Positions 6,793 to 14,408 are shown, counted from the stretch's first letter. The stretch is DNA of 15,159 bases from Acidobacteriota bacterium (GCA_023436495.1 JAEZIT010000033.1:1-15159), one strand, 5' to 3'. Made by a program: numbers and translations. The notes: generated by a model from the letters alone, not told the origin.

Positions 6793-7455
6793 ATGGACCA
6801 TCGGATCATCGATCAGCAGCTTAATATTCTCAGGGACAAAATCCTCCTGCTTGGCGGAGCAACCGAAGCAGCCGTGCAGCGGGCGATGGAATCTCTTACG
6901 ACGCGAAACAGCAAATTGGCCCAACAGGTTCTGGATGAGGATGAGGCCATCGACCAGATGGAGCTAGAGATCGATCGGATGAGCATAGAGATACTTGCTC
7001 TTCAGCAGCCGGCGGCACATGACCTCCGTTTTGTGATCTCGGTCGCGAAGATCACTCCCATTTTGGAACGAATCGCCGATCATGCCGCCAGTATTGCCGA
7101 CGCCGCTCTGGTCATCAACAATGAGCCGCTGGTAAGAGAGTACATCCATTTTCCGCTGATGTCCGAGACGGCCGCCGAAATGCTTCGCATGGCGCTGGAC
7201 GCATTTACCTCGGAAGACGCTGACGTTTCACGCGAAGTCATCGCGATGGATAAACAGATCGACGACAGCTACCGGTTGGTTTTCGGCGAACTGCTTGAAC
7301 TTATGATCGAGAATCCGTCGGTCACCCCGAGCGCGGCGCGACTGCTTTTCGTCGCCAAGCACCTCGAGCGCATCGGAGATTATGTGAAGGATATTTGCGA
7401 ACTAAACGTCTATCTTCGCGAAGCAGCCTTTATCAAGCACAGCCAGGAATTTTAG
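6793..7455 (+). CDS. phoU: Phosphate signalling and uptake regulator PhoU
   Basis: A 220-residue cytoplasmic protein made of two three-helix repeats, which in other bacteria restrains Pst transport and keeps the PhoR-type sensor off when phosphate is plentiful. The paired metal-binding motifs of the family are visible in each repeat: EDEAIDQME at 49-57 with ERIAD at 92-96, and AMDKQIDD at 151-158 with ERIGDYVKDI at 192-201. The length matches the family (about 220-240). The ATG follows an AT-rich stretch with no clear Shine-Dalgarno, so initiation may be weak or depend on the upstream message. It is the last gene of the operon, 77 bases after pstB, with a possible internal promoter in the gap and a strong terminator after it. 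Its target sensor kinase is not in this window. Confidence 0.95.
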   Translation: MDHRIIDQQLNILRDKILLLGGATEAAVQRAMESLTTRNSKLAQQVLDEDEAIDQMELEIDRMSIEILALQQPAAHDLRFVISVAKITPILERIADHAASIADAALVINNEPLVREYIHFPLMSETAAEMLRMALDAFTSEDADVSREVIAMDKQIDDSYRLVFGELLELMIENPSVTPSAARLLFVAKHLERIGDYVKDICELNVYLREAAFIKHSQEF

Positions 7456-7477
7456 GACCGTCGCATCGTGATCAACT

Positions 7478-7507
7478 GAGGTTGCCACTGCCGGCGGCCT
7501 CTTTTTT
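7478..7507 (+). terminator. Rho-independent terminator of the pst-phoU operon
   Basis: GAGGTTGCC (7478-7486) pairs fully with GGCGGCCTC (7493-7501), two of the nine pairs being G-U, around a six-base loop, and is followed directly by six T residues. It lies 23 bases after the phoU stop. The left flank has no A-run, so it works for the plus strand only. Confidence 0.9.
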
Positions 7508-7587
7508 ATGTTTGATAGACAGGATATTCAGCCAAAGTAGTTGAACAACCGGGGACATCGAATGCTTGTACGAGGAAATTCGTAGTT

Positions 7588-7959
7588 TCAGGAAAGGCGT
7601 CTGACTTTCAAGTAACTGATCGCGAAAAGGACCGCATAGACGCTGTCAAGTATGCCCGCGGCAAAAATGTCGGACGAGACGCGGCCTTGGGCATAAAGCG
7701 TAAACACGGGGATGACCCAGCCGAGCTTTTCCAGAATTGAAGGCAGCATCAGCAAGCGGTATTTCACCGGATCGGACGAAATAATAAGAAAAACGAACTG
7801 GAACGCGATGGCGACGCCCGTAAAGCCATAGTAATACTCGGCATGCGTGATCGCCGGCGGCATATCAGCGCCGTGTTTGTCGATAAGGAAATATTGCGGC
7901 ACCACCGACAGAATGCCGAGAACGCCGGCGACCAGAAAGACATACCGCGCAAATTTCAC
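7588..7959 (-). CDS. Small integral membrane protein of unknown function
   Basis: A 123-residue protein that I do not recognise. It has four hydrophobic segments at about 5-24, 43-62, 76-92 and 97-116, short loops and a basic tail (KVRRLS), so it is an inner-membrane protein with four probable helices. Loop features are KHGADMPPAITHAEYYYGF between helices one and two and SSDPVKYRLLMLPSILEKLGW between two and three. The GTG at 7959 is chosen because AGAGGTGA sits at the right distance upstream; a TTG at 7974 would add five residues and swallow that site. It starts 46 bases after the riboflavin synthase stop on the same strand, so it is probably the last gene of that unit. No terminator was identified behind it. 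Confidence 0.72.
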   Translation of the reverse strand: MKFARYVFLVAGVLGILSVVPQYFLIDKHGADMPPAITHAEYYYGFTGVAIAFQFVFLIISSDPVKYRLLMLPSILEKLGWVIPVFTLYAQGRVSSDIFAAGILDSVYAVLFAISYLKVRRLS

Positions 7960-8005
7960 AATTTCACCTCTCAACGGTAAACGCGAAAACGCGTACGGAT
8001 ACGTC

Positions 8006-8593
8006 TCATTTTCCGAGCAGACGCTCGACGTATTTCGCGATGACGTCAGCTTCGAGGTTGACCGAGTCGCCGGGACGAAGCGTCGAGAGATTCGTCATTT
8101 CCCATGTTTTTGGAATGACGGCTATCTCGAAGAAATCGTCGTCCAGCTTTGCGATCGTTAGGCTGATCCCTTCGACCGCAACAGATCCTTTATAGACGAA
8201 ATACTTCCCGATATCGGGTGAGAATTTTATCCTGACAGTCCAGAATTCGCCGTCCCGCACGGCCGAAACGAATTTACCGCGGCCGTCAACGTGGCCCTGT
8301 ACTATGTGGCCGCCTAGCCGCGTCGATGGCGTCACGGCGCGCTCGAGATTGACGCGCGAACCAGATCGAAGCCTGCCGAGTGTCGAGCGGTCGAGTGTTT
8401 CCTGCGACACGTCCGCCATGAACGAACCGTCGAGGATATCGAGAGCGGTCAGGCAGACACCGTTAACCGCGATCGAATCTCCCTCGTTCGCGTCCAATGT
8501 AACGAGTTCTCCGGCGATACGAATGCGGGCTCCGCCGTCGTATGTCTCACGCTCGGCTATGCTTCCTAGTTCTTCGATAATTCCTGTAAACAT
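8006..8593 (-). CDS. ribE: Riboflavin synthase, alpha subunit
   Basis: Catalyses the dismutation of two 6,7-dimethyl-8-ribityllumazine molecules to riboflavin, the last step of vitamin B2 synthesis. The 195 residues show the two tandem lumazine-binding barrels: the first from MFTGIIEELG with NGVCLTALD at 44-52, the second from GGHIVQGHVDG at 94-104 with EGISLTIAKL at 141-150. The C-terminal helix segment (NLEADVIAKYVERLL) includes the conserved aspartate near 183. E. coli RibC, the same enzyme, is about 213 residues. The ATG abuts the stop of the upstream potassium channel gene with no base between them, and GAGAG lies seven bases upstream inside that gene. No other rib genes and no FMN riboswitch are seen here, so it stands apart from a riboflavin operon. 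Identification is secure. Confidence 0.95.
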   Translation of the reverse strand: MFTGIIEELGSIAERETYDGGARIRIAGELVTLDANEGDSIAVNGVCLTALDILDGSFMADVSQETLDRSTLGRLRSGSRVNLERAVTPSTRLGGHIVQGHVDGRGKFVSAVRDGEFWTVRIKFSPDIGKYFVYKGSVAVEGISLTIAKLDDDFFEIAVIPKTWEMTNLSTLRPGDSVNLEADVIAKYVERLLGK

Positions 8594-9565
8594 TTAAGCT
8601 CTCTCGATCTGCGACAATTTGCGCACATCTATCGAGATCGGTTCTCCTTCCCTGGTTTCATTGTAGATATTCTTAAACCTATACCCGAAACGAATAGCGT
8701 CAGGTTTGAACGATGAACGTGTCTGGACGACCTGCGAAAAGGTTTCGTCATGAGCAGATAGCAGTATCAGTAATTCGGCGTCGGTCTTTCGGAGGTCGCT
8801 TTCAGTGAGGCCGAAGAATGGCGAGCGCTCGTCGATCGGATGGACTACTGTCCACGCAAGCGGAAAAAACGTAACACTGCTGCGTTCAAGTGCCAGGTTA
8901 TCGAACCTTCGCGTGGGCTTGCCATCAACATCAACGAACCGGGCGAACATTACCTGCGCCCGAACCTCGGCCAACTGGTTGCTCCTGCCGTTAACGAGCC
9001 GGAACATCAATCCAAAGCCGCCGCGATGGGGCGCAATTACCGCCATGTCGCTGAAGACAATCTTCGCCGTGGGGCGGGCAAATCTGGCAAAAACGAGGCC
9101 GGTGATTAGCGCATTTGCGATCAGGCTGTAATAGGATTCGACCGCGACGATCATATTCGGCAAGATACCGACCGGATGGATGGTGCCGTAGCCGATCGTT
9201 GCAAAGGTCTGCACGCTGAAGAAAAATTCGCGAATATAAGGGTTTGCTGTTGGATCCGCGGAGGCATCCATCAACCCGTCCGCACCGAGCGAAGCATAGA
9301 CTAATCCGAACACGACATTGCTGAAAAAATATAGCCCCAGCAGAAGCAGCATGAACACCTTCCAACGCATGGTCAAAAGCGTGTGATACAGGTTCAACGA
9401 GGTTGTAAGGCTAAGGCCGGTTCGCTCGACATTGAAGGATCCGTCGGGATTGAGAAGGCGGCGGCGGCTCTGCCCGGCGACAACCGATCCAAACCCGAGG
9501 TCGCGCAGGTCTTCCGTTGAATATTCGATCGGCTTTGGCGAACTGTCGAGAAACTTTTCTGGCAC
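8594..9565 (-). CDS. Inward-rectifier (Kir/KirBac-type) potassium channel
   Basis: A 323-residue two-helix potassium channel. After a cytoplasmic N-terminus come an amphipathic slide-helix region (about 52-68), the outer helix M1 (about 68-92), a pore loop with selectivity filter TIGYG at 123-127, the inner helix M2 (about 135-163), and a C-terminal immunoglobulin-like cytoplasmic domain (about 166-315) with Kir features such as FRLVNGRSNQLAEVRAQV and TFFPLAWTVVHPIDERSPFFG. The size and order match bacterial KirBac proteins. Four subunits would form the channel. The start is a GTG; no Shine-Dalgarno is seen, but a good promoter ends only a few bases upstream, suggesting a nearly leaderless message. 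The stop codon abuts the riboflavin synthase ATG. Gating ligand and physiological role are unknown. Confidence 0.93.
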   Translation of the reverse strand: MPEKFLDSSPKPIEYSTEDLRDLGFGSVVAGQSRRRLLNPDGSFNVERTGLSLTTSLNLYHTLLTMRWKVFMLLLLGLYFFSNVVFGLVYASLGADGLMDASADPTANPYIREFFFSVQTFATIGYGTIHPVGILPNMIVAVESYYSLIANALITGLVFARFARPTAKIVFSDMAVIAPHRGGFGLMFRLVNGRSNQLAEVRAQVMFARFVDVDGKPTRRFDNLALERSSVTFFPLAWTVVHPIDERSPFFGLTESDLRKTDAELLILLSAHDETFSQVVQTRSSFKPDAIRFGYRFKNIYNETREGEPISIDVRKLSQIERA

Positions 9566-9576
9566 GTTATTAGGAG

Positions 9577-9606
9577 ATTATATGCACGCGTCGCCGTAAT
9601 TGTAAA
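9577..9606 (-). promoter_or_regulatory. Sigma-70-type promoter of the channel-ribE unit
   Basis: On the minus strand TTTACA (9606-9601) is followed after 18 bases by a perfect TATAAT (9582-9577). Transcription should begin near 9570-9571, only five or six bases before the GTG of the channel gene. Five of six -35 bases match the consensus. Confidence 0.65.
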
Positions 9607-9636
9607 AGCTGGTGCGGGATGAAATAATACTCATCA

Positions 9637-10191
9637 ATGAGCACATCGGCAGCACAAAACACTCAACCACCTGCGTTAAAGGCGGCCGCGGACGGGCGAA
9701 TTGAAAGCAATTCACTTGCGGACCTTCTGGAATGGTTCCTGAACTATGACGAACGGACGGCACGCATGCGGCATCCGGATGTAGAACAGATCTTTCAATG
9801 GAAACAGCAAGACGATGCGACAAACGGCGTCGCAATATATCCGTTCGAAAATGCGGAAGCTCGATTCGCGATCGGGGTTTTTCAGGCGCTGGAAGAAAAC
9901 AATACCGAACAGCTTCTGAATAATTGGATAACGGATGTCCTGAACGCCCTTCACGAAGCTCGTCAGTCCAAGGCGGAAATTTCGGATGCTTATAAACTCG
10001 ACGAGATCGCCGAACTTCCCTCAACAGAAAAAGCCGCCCGCATGACGACGAATGCCGAACGGCGCATGTACCTGACGAGCTGCTGGATCGATGCTCTATG
10101 TACGGCCGAGGCAAGGTTTCTCGGGTGGGTTTACCAGGAAATTTACGGCGTGCCCTTCTCGCCCGCTGCAGAAGAGCCGCCTCAAGCCTAA
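9637..10191 (+). CDS. Conserved-looking protein of unknown function, 184 residues
   Basis: I do not recognise this protein. It is soluble, acidic and predicted to be mainly helical, with many tryptophans and aromatics (DLLEWFLNYDERTARMRHP at 29-47, IFQWKQQDD, LLNNWITDVLNALHEARQ, LTSCWIDALCTAEARFLGWVYQEIYGVPF near the end). There is no signal peptide, membrane segment or familiar catalytic motif; two cysteines lie in the C-terminal helix region. The ATG has no clear Shine-Dalgarno; an AT-rich TAATAC lies just upstream, so it may also have a short leader. It is divergent from the potassium channel gene with a 71-bp gap, and its stop codon overlaps the stop of the convergent zinc peptidase gene by four bases. 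It has the length, codon content and position of a real gene. Confidence 0.75.
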   Translation: MSTSAAQNTQPPALKAAADGRIESNSLADLLEWFLNYDERTARMRHPDVEQIFQWKQQDDATNGVAIYPFENAEARFAIGVFQALEENNTEQLLNNWITDVLNALHEARQSKAEISDAYKLDEIAELPSTEKAARMTTNAERRMYLTSCWIDALCTAEARFLGWVYQEIYGVPFSPAAEEPPQA

Positions 10192-11009
10192 CGGATCGTC
10201 TGGCACTGCCGCATGTCGCCAGACTGCATTCCACGTGCAAAATACTGCATTCGCTGCTGCGCGGTGCCGTGTGTAAAGGATTCAGGAACGACATATCCCT
10301 GCGTCCGTTTTTGGATCATATCGTCACCGACAGCGGCCGCGGCGCGGATCGCCTCTTCGGCGTCGCCTGTTTCGACCAAGCCTTTTTGCTGGGCATAATA
10401 TGCCCAGACACCGGCGTAACAGTCCGCCTGCAATTCTAATGCTACGGAAAGCCGATTATTCTGACCTGCGGATTGCACACGATCCATCGTTCCAAGCAGA
10501 TTTTGAACATGATGGCCGACCTCATGCGCTATCACATACGCCTGAGCGAAATCGCCCGGCGCCCGAAATTCGTTCTTAAGCTCCTTGAAAAAATCGAAGT
10601 CAAGATAGAGTTTCTGATCACCGGGACAGTAGAACGGGCCCGTCGCCGCGCTTGCGTAACCGCACGCGGATGAGACTTGTCCGGTGAAAAGGACCAACTT
10701 TGGCGCTTGATAACGCACGCGAGTCTGCTCCGGAAGTACCTGGTTCCATACGTCTTCCGTGCTACCCATGACAGCGCCAACGAATTGGCGGTTCTCATCC
10801 ATCGGTTGGCCCGGTGCGGTATTCGACGCCGTCGGCTGGCCAGATTCAGTCGGCAGATTTTCAAGCAGTTGGCGCGGATCGCCCCCGCACAGATATATCG
10901 CCAAAGCAAGGATCAAAATGCCGATACCACCGCCGCCAACCGCCATGCCCGAGCCTATTCCCCGCCTGTCTTCGACGTTTGTACTCTGTCTCTGGTCTCT
11001 CCAACGCAT
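10188..11009 (-). CDS. YpfJ-family neutral zinc metallopeptidase
   Basis: A 273-residue membrane-anchored zinc peptidase of the YpfJ/KPN_00809 family. The N-terminus has the family's typical opening, MRWRDQRQSTNVEDRRG, then a glycine-rich stretch and one membrane helix (about 22-41). The catalytic motif HEVGHH is at 162-167 and the likely third ligand lies in LELQADCYAGVWAYY at about 191-205. The C-terminal GTAQQRMQYFARGMQSGDMRQC segment is also conserved in the family. A Pro/Gly/Gln/Asn linker (about 52-75) separates anchor and catalytic domain. GAAGGA lies about six bases before the ATG. The biological substrate is unknown in the whole family. It is convergent with the 184-residue gene, sharing four bases at the stops, so neither has room for an intergenic terminator. 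Confidence 0.92.
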   Translation of the reverse strand: MRWRDQRQSTNVEDRRGIGSGMAVGGGGIGILILALAIYLCGGDPRQLLENLPTESGQPTASNTAPGQPMDENRQFVGAVMGSTEDVWNQVLPEQTRVRYQAPKLVLFTGQVSSACGYASAATGPFYCPGDQKLYLDFDFFKELKNEFRAPGDFAQAYVIAHEVGHHVQNLLGTMDRVQSAGQNNRLSVALELQADCYAGVWAYYAQQKGLVETGDAEEAIRAAAAVGDDMIQKRTQGYVVPESFTHGTAQQRMQYFARGMQSGDMRQCQTIR

Positions 11010-11175
11010 ATAAGTCCTTCCGTTTCGAGAATCGATAGATCGTGGCGCGATTCTAACATTTTTGACGAGGGTTAAGAAGAATTAACTTACTCCATATTCG
11101 TGCAAAACATTGTTTGGAGCTTCGAGGCGCGGTCTTTTCCGCCATCGTCAACTAAATGAAATTTTTTGCAAAATC

Positions 11176-11203
11176 TTGACAGGCGTAGATTTAGGGGCAT
11201 AAT
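11176..11203 (+). promoter_or_regulatory. Sigma-70-type promoter of the HU gene
   Basis: A perfect TTGACA at 11176-11181 is followed after 16 bases by CATAAT at 11198-11203 (or after 18 by TAATAT at 11200-11205). Transcription would start near 11210, giving a leader of about 54 bases before the HU ATG. The rest of the 254-bp gap to the divergent peptidase gene shows only a small inverted repeat (GTTAA at 11071-11075 with TTAAC at 11082-11086). Confidence 0.75.
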
Positions 11204-11263
11204 ATATTGGATACAAACAAGTTGCGTTTTTCTTTTGACCTACGCAGACAAAAGGAGGAAGTG

Positions 11264-11542
11264 ATGATCAAACTAGATATCGTCAATGAGGTGGCCGACA
11301 AAACCGGTGTCCCGAAACAGAAGGCGGAGCAAGTGGTCGATTCGCTCTTCAACGCAATGAAGGACGCGCTCGCAGAGGGAAAACGAATCGAGCTCAGAGG
11401 TTTCGGCGTTTTTGTCGTTAAGCCTCGTAAACGCGGGGTCGGGCGAAACCCGCGCACCGGAAAGGAAGTGCCGATCCCGGCCGGAAAGACGATCCGCTTC
11501 AAGCCGGGCAAGGACCTTTCGGCAAAGGCCGTAAACGATTAA
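11264..11542 (+). CDS. hup: HU-family DNA-binding protein
   Basis: A 92-residue histone-like protein that bends and compacts DNA as a dimer. It has the helical dimerisation part (1-40), the strand segment RIELRGFGVF at 41-50, and the DNA-binding arm GRNPRTGKEVPIPAGKTIRFKPGK at 60-83, in which the Arg-Asn-Pro tip (61-63) intercalates in the minor groove. The length is normal for HU (about 90). The ATG at 11264 is preferred over upstream in-frame TTG and GTG codons because AAAGGAGG lies five bases before it and the protein then begins MIKLDIVNEVA, as is usual. It has its own strong promoter and is followed by a hairpin terminator, so it is monocistronic and likely highly expressed. An IHF-like role cannot be excluded but no partner is seen. 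Confidence 0.95.
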   Translation: MIKLDIVNEVADKTGVPKQKAEQVVDSLFNAMKDALAEGKRIELRGFGVFVVKPRKRGVGRNPRTGKEVPIPAGKTIRFKPGKDLSAKAVND

Positions 11543-11579
11543 CGTTATTATCTAGATTATTTAACTCTCCTTCTTAACG

Positions 11580-11630
11580 TCGTAAATCACAGGACAGCCT
11601 AAGCGCTTGTGGTTTACGATCTTTGTTTTT
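11580..11630 (+). terminator. Terminator of the HU gene, abutting the next gene
   Basis: TCGTAAATCACA (11580-11591) pairs with TGTGGTTTACGA (11608-11619) through twelve pairs with one G-U, around a 16-base loop, and is followed by a T-rich tract (tctttgttttt, 11620-11630). It lies 38 bases after the HU stop and only 11 bases before the M50 protease ATG, so it might instead act as an attenuator of that gene. Confidence 0.75.
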
Positions 11631-11641
11631 AAGCTGTAGTA

Positions 11642-12670
11642 ATGACCGATCCGGAGTATTTTTCCGAACATCTCGCTTACAAGAGAGTTGCGATGCGTCC
11701 TACGGCTCGCACATGGGCCAAGCATATTCTGCTCATGTTAGTGACGCTCGCTACCGCGACGGTCGCAGGTTCGATCTTTCCATTCGGCCGAATTCCATTC
11801 CCCGCCGCCGAGCCAAACTCCTGGGGCGAACTTGCAAGTTTTCTGCTGACTTTCCCGGCGCTGTATTTGGAATTTATTTCGAGCGCCGTTTATTACATCT
11901 TTACTGTTCCCGGAATATTGCGGGACGGATTGAGTTTTTCGATTCCGCTTCTGTTTATTCTCGTTTCGCATGAAATGGGACATTACATTGCTTGCAGGAT
12001 ATACGGCGTGGACGCGACGCTACCGTATTTTATTCCGACGCCGCCGATGATCGGGCCGGCCGGAACATTCGGCGCGTTTATCAAAATAATGTCCCCGATG
12101 CCCTCAAAGCGTGCGGTTTTCGATATTGGCATTGCCGGGCCGATCGCGGGGTTTATGGCGTTGATTCCGATCGCTGTGATTGGCATAACAACGATGGAAA
12201 CAGTGACACCGGAACAGGCCGCGCGGATGCAGTCGATGATCACCTTCGCGGACCCGCTGCTGATGCGCGGGATAGCATCGGTCTTCGGCATCGACCTTCA
12301 ATTTGGTTTCGGTAATCCGTTTTACTTTGCGGCTTGGGTGGGGCTGCTGGTTACAGCTTTGAACCTTATTCCGTCGGGACAACTCGACGGCGGCCATGCT
12401 ATATATGCGGTACTGGGGAAGGCTGTACACTACTGGACCGGCCGAGCTGCATTCGTTTTTATGGCTGTATTTTCGATCGCCGGATGGTATTTCTACAACA
12501 GCCCGAGCGGCTTCCTGATAGCGGTGCTTCTCGGCGTGATGATGCGCGTCCCGCATCCGGAACCGTGGGACCAGACGCCGCTCGACGCAAAACGGAAAGT
12601 GATCGCCGCACTGACACTGCTGATCTTTATTCTCAGCTTTACGCCGTTCCCGATACGGATCAACTACTAG
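11642..12670 (+). CDS. M50-family (site-2 protease type) membrane zinc peptidase
   Basis: A 342-residue polytopic membrane protease of the M50 family, which cuts substrates within or near the membrane. The zinc motif HEMGH is at 110-114 inside a hydrophobic helix (LLFILVSHEMGHYIA), and the second zinc motif NLIPSGQLDGGH is at 241-252 with Asp249 the expected ligand. Other helices lie at about 28-46, 65-90, 160-182, 228-243, 268-286, 289-300 and 321-334. The segment PYFIPTPPMIGPAGTFGAFIKIMSPMP after the first motif is typical of the subgroup that lacks a PDZ domain. The ATG at 11642 has no Shine-Dalgarno and sits 11 bases after the HU terminator; Met18 (at 11693), with GAGAG upstream, is a plausible alternative. 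Its substrate is unknown. It converges on recN, the two stops being three bases apart. Confidence 0.9.
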   Translation: MTDPEYFSEHLAYKRVAMRPTARTWAKHILLMLVTLATATVAGSIFPFGRIPFPAAEPNSWGELASFLLTFPALYLEFISSAVYYIFTVPGILRDGLSFSIPLLFILVSHEMGHYIACRIYGVDATLPYFIPTPPMIGPAGTFGAFIKIMSPMPSKRAVFDIGIAGPIAGFMALIPIAVIGITTMETVTPEQAARMQSMITFADPLLMRGIASVFGIDLQFGFGNPFYFAAWVGLLVTALNLIPSGQLDGGHAIYAVLGKAVHYWTGRAAFVFMAVFSIAGWYFYNSPSGFLIAVLLGVMMRVPHPEPWDQTPLDAKRKVIAALTLLIFILSFTPFPIRINY

Positions 12671-12673
12671 AAA

Positions 12674-14404
12674 TCAGCGTTTCGCAGCTGCCGCGGCATC
12701 CGCAGCAGATTCTATCATTTCGGCCGCGTGCCTGCGTGCGGAGTCAGTTATCGTCTCACCCGCGAGCATACGAGCCACTTCATCGATGCGTTCGTCAGCG
12801 CTGAGTTCCCTGACGCTGATATCTGTTTTGTTTTTGGCCGTGCGTTTTGCGACCACAAAATGCCGGTCTGCCAGCGAAGCCACCTGTGGCTGGTGAGTAA
12901 CGCAAAGGACCTGCTGTTCGTACGCGAGTTGTTTAAGCTTAAGCCCGACGGCCTGGGCCACGCGGCCGCCGATGCCGACATCGACCTCGTCAAACACTGC
13001 CGATCGGTCGCCGCCTTCGTTTTTGGCGGTGGTTTTGATGATAAGCATCAGCCGCGAGGCCTCGCCGCCGGATGCTACCTTTGCGAGCGGTTTAGGAGAC
13101 TCGCCCGGATTGGCGGAAAAATAGAATTCGACGCGGTCGAAGCCGTTGGCGTTAAATCCTGAAGAGTAATTCTCGTCTGCCAGAACGGCATCAGACGGCA
13201 ATTCGATGCGCACCTCGAAGCGCGCTTTTTCAAGCGCGACCGTCTTTAAATTCGATTCAACCTCTTTTTCGAATTTGCGGGCCGCGGCCGCGCGTTTATC
13301 GTGCAGAGCAGACGCAGCTTTGACGTATTCTAACCGCAGGACCTTCAGCTTCTTTCGAAGCTCTTCCTCGCGAAATTCCGCGGTTTCTATATTTTCAAGC
13401 CGCTGCTCGGCATCGGCAAGATGGCTGAGTACCGCATCAAGCGAATCACCGTACTTACGCTTAAGTCGCGTTATCTCCGCCAGGCGAGTTTCTATCTCTT
13501 CAAGGCGTTCAGGCGAAAATTCCAATCGGTTCCGAAAATCGCGCACTGCGATCGCGAGGTCTTCGACGACGGCACGAGCCGATTCGAGGCCTTCCGTATA
13601 CTCCTTAAAATCCGATTGGTATTCGGCGAGTTCCAGGATCTTGCGCGCGGCTTTTTCGAGGGTCGCGGCCGCAGATTCTGTGTTTTCGTAGAGAAGGGCG
13701 TACGAATCTTCGCTGAGGGCCGAGAGCTTCTCGACATTATTCAATCGATGTTTTTCCTCTTCCAGCTCTTCGTCCTCTCCAGGGCGTAGTCCGGCTTTTT
13801 TTATCTCGTCGACCTGAAACCGCAGAATATCCAGGAGCTGAAGTTTTTCGGCCTCGTTCTTTTCCAGCATCCCGAGTTCAGTGCGGGTAACGGACAAATT
13901 ATGGTAAGCATCCGCAACTGCTGCCTTTTGCCGATCGACCCCTGCGTATGCATCAAGCATTTCGAGATGCGTCGAGACATCGAACAAGGCCGCCTGTTCG
14001 CCTTGGCCGTGAATGTCGACAAGCATATTCCCGGCGCGCTTCAGCACTGCCTGAGTGACTAGCTGATTGTTAACGAAAATGCGGTTCTTACCGGTTAGCG
14101 ACAATTCTCTGCGCACGATCAGGTCGAATTCTTCGCCGTCGTCGGTTTCGATTCCTGCCTCGTCCAGAAGCGCTGTCAATTCAGGGTTTGAGCGAACGGT
14201 GAACAGCCCCTCGATCTGAGCGGACTGCTCTCCTTCCTTTATGAGATCAGATGAAACACGGCTACCGGTCAGAGCGCCTAACGAATCGACGATGATCGAT
14301 TTTCCGGAGCCGGTTTCGCCGGTCAGCAGATTCAGGCCATGGCCGAATTCGATCTCGAGCCGGTCGATCAGCGCAATATTTCTGATCTTAATGAGGCTGA
14401 GCAT
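12674..14404 (-). CDS. recN: DNA repair ATPase RecN
   Basis: An SMC-like ATPase of about 576 residues (E. coli 553) that acts in recombinational repair of double-strand breaks. The N-terminus starts MLSLIKIRNIALIDRLEIEF, as is usual, with Walker A GETGSGKS at 29-36 and the RecN motif LVDIHGQGEQAALFD near 128-142. A central coiled-coil region spans about 160-395, rich in Glu, Lys, Leu and Arg. The C-terminal half-site has the signature VASGGEASRLMLIIKT near 443-458, Walker B with AVFDEVDVGIGGRVA near 468-482, and VTHQPQVASLADRHFVVAK near 502-520. The frame extends 49 codons further upstream, but that part overlaps the preceding gene and does not resemble RecN, so the ATG at 14404 is chosen. 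It lies four bases after the stop of the upstream peptidase gene, with no Shine-Dalgarno, implying coupling. Confidence 0.95.
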   Translation of the reverse strand: MLSLIKIRNIALIDRLEIEFGHGLNLLTGETGSGKSIIVDSLGALTGSRVSSDLIKEGEQSAQIEGLFTVRSNPELTALLDEAGIETDDGEEFDLIVRRELSLTGKNRIFVNNQLVTQAVLKRAGNMLVDIHGQGEQAALFDVSTHLEMLDAYAGVDRQKAAVADAYHNLSVTRTELGMLEKNEAEKLQLLDILRFQVDEIKKAGLRPGEDEELEEEKHRLNNVEKLSALSEDSYALLYENTESAAATLEKAARKILELAEYQSDFKEYTEGLESARAVVEDLAIAVRDFRNRLEFSPERLEEIETRLAEITRLKRKYGDSLDAVLSHLADAEQRLENIETAEFREEELRKKLKVLRLEYVKAASALHDKRAAAARKFEKEVESNLKTVALEKARFEVRIELPSDAVLADENYSSGFNANGFDRVEFYFSANPGESPKPLAKVASGGEASRLMLIIKTTAKNEGGDRSAVFDEVDVGIGGRVAQAVGLKLKQLAYEQQVLCVTHQPQVASLADRHFVVAKRTAKNKTDISVRELSADERIDEVARMLAGETITDSARRHAAEMIESAADAAAAAKR

Positions 14405-14408
14405 ACTA

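Noticed and set aside
7569..7584. Small hairpin TACGA/TCGTA as a terminator for the minus-strand membrane protein gene
   Set aside because: Only five pairs and no T-tract follow on the minus strand.
8006..8600. An FMN riboswitch before riboflavin synthase
   Set aside because: The gene abuts the upstream channel gene, leaving no room for a leader, and no RFN-like element was seen before the channel gene either.
9578..10294. 238-residue minus-strand frame opposite the unknown 184-residue gene
   Set aside because: Rich in Arg, Ser, Pro and Cys as expected of a shadow frame, and it would overlap the end of the YpfJ-type gene; the plus-strand frame has normal composition.
11207..11263. Upstream TTG start for HU
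   Set aside because: It adds 19 residues foreign to HU and lies almost on the predicted transcription start; the ATG at 11264 has an ideal Shine-Dalgarno.
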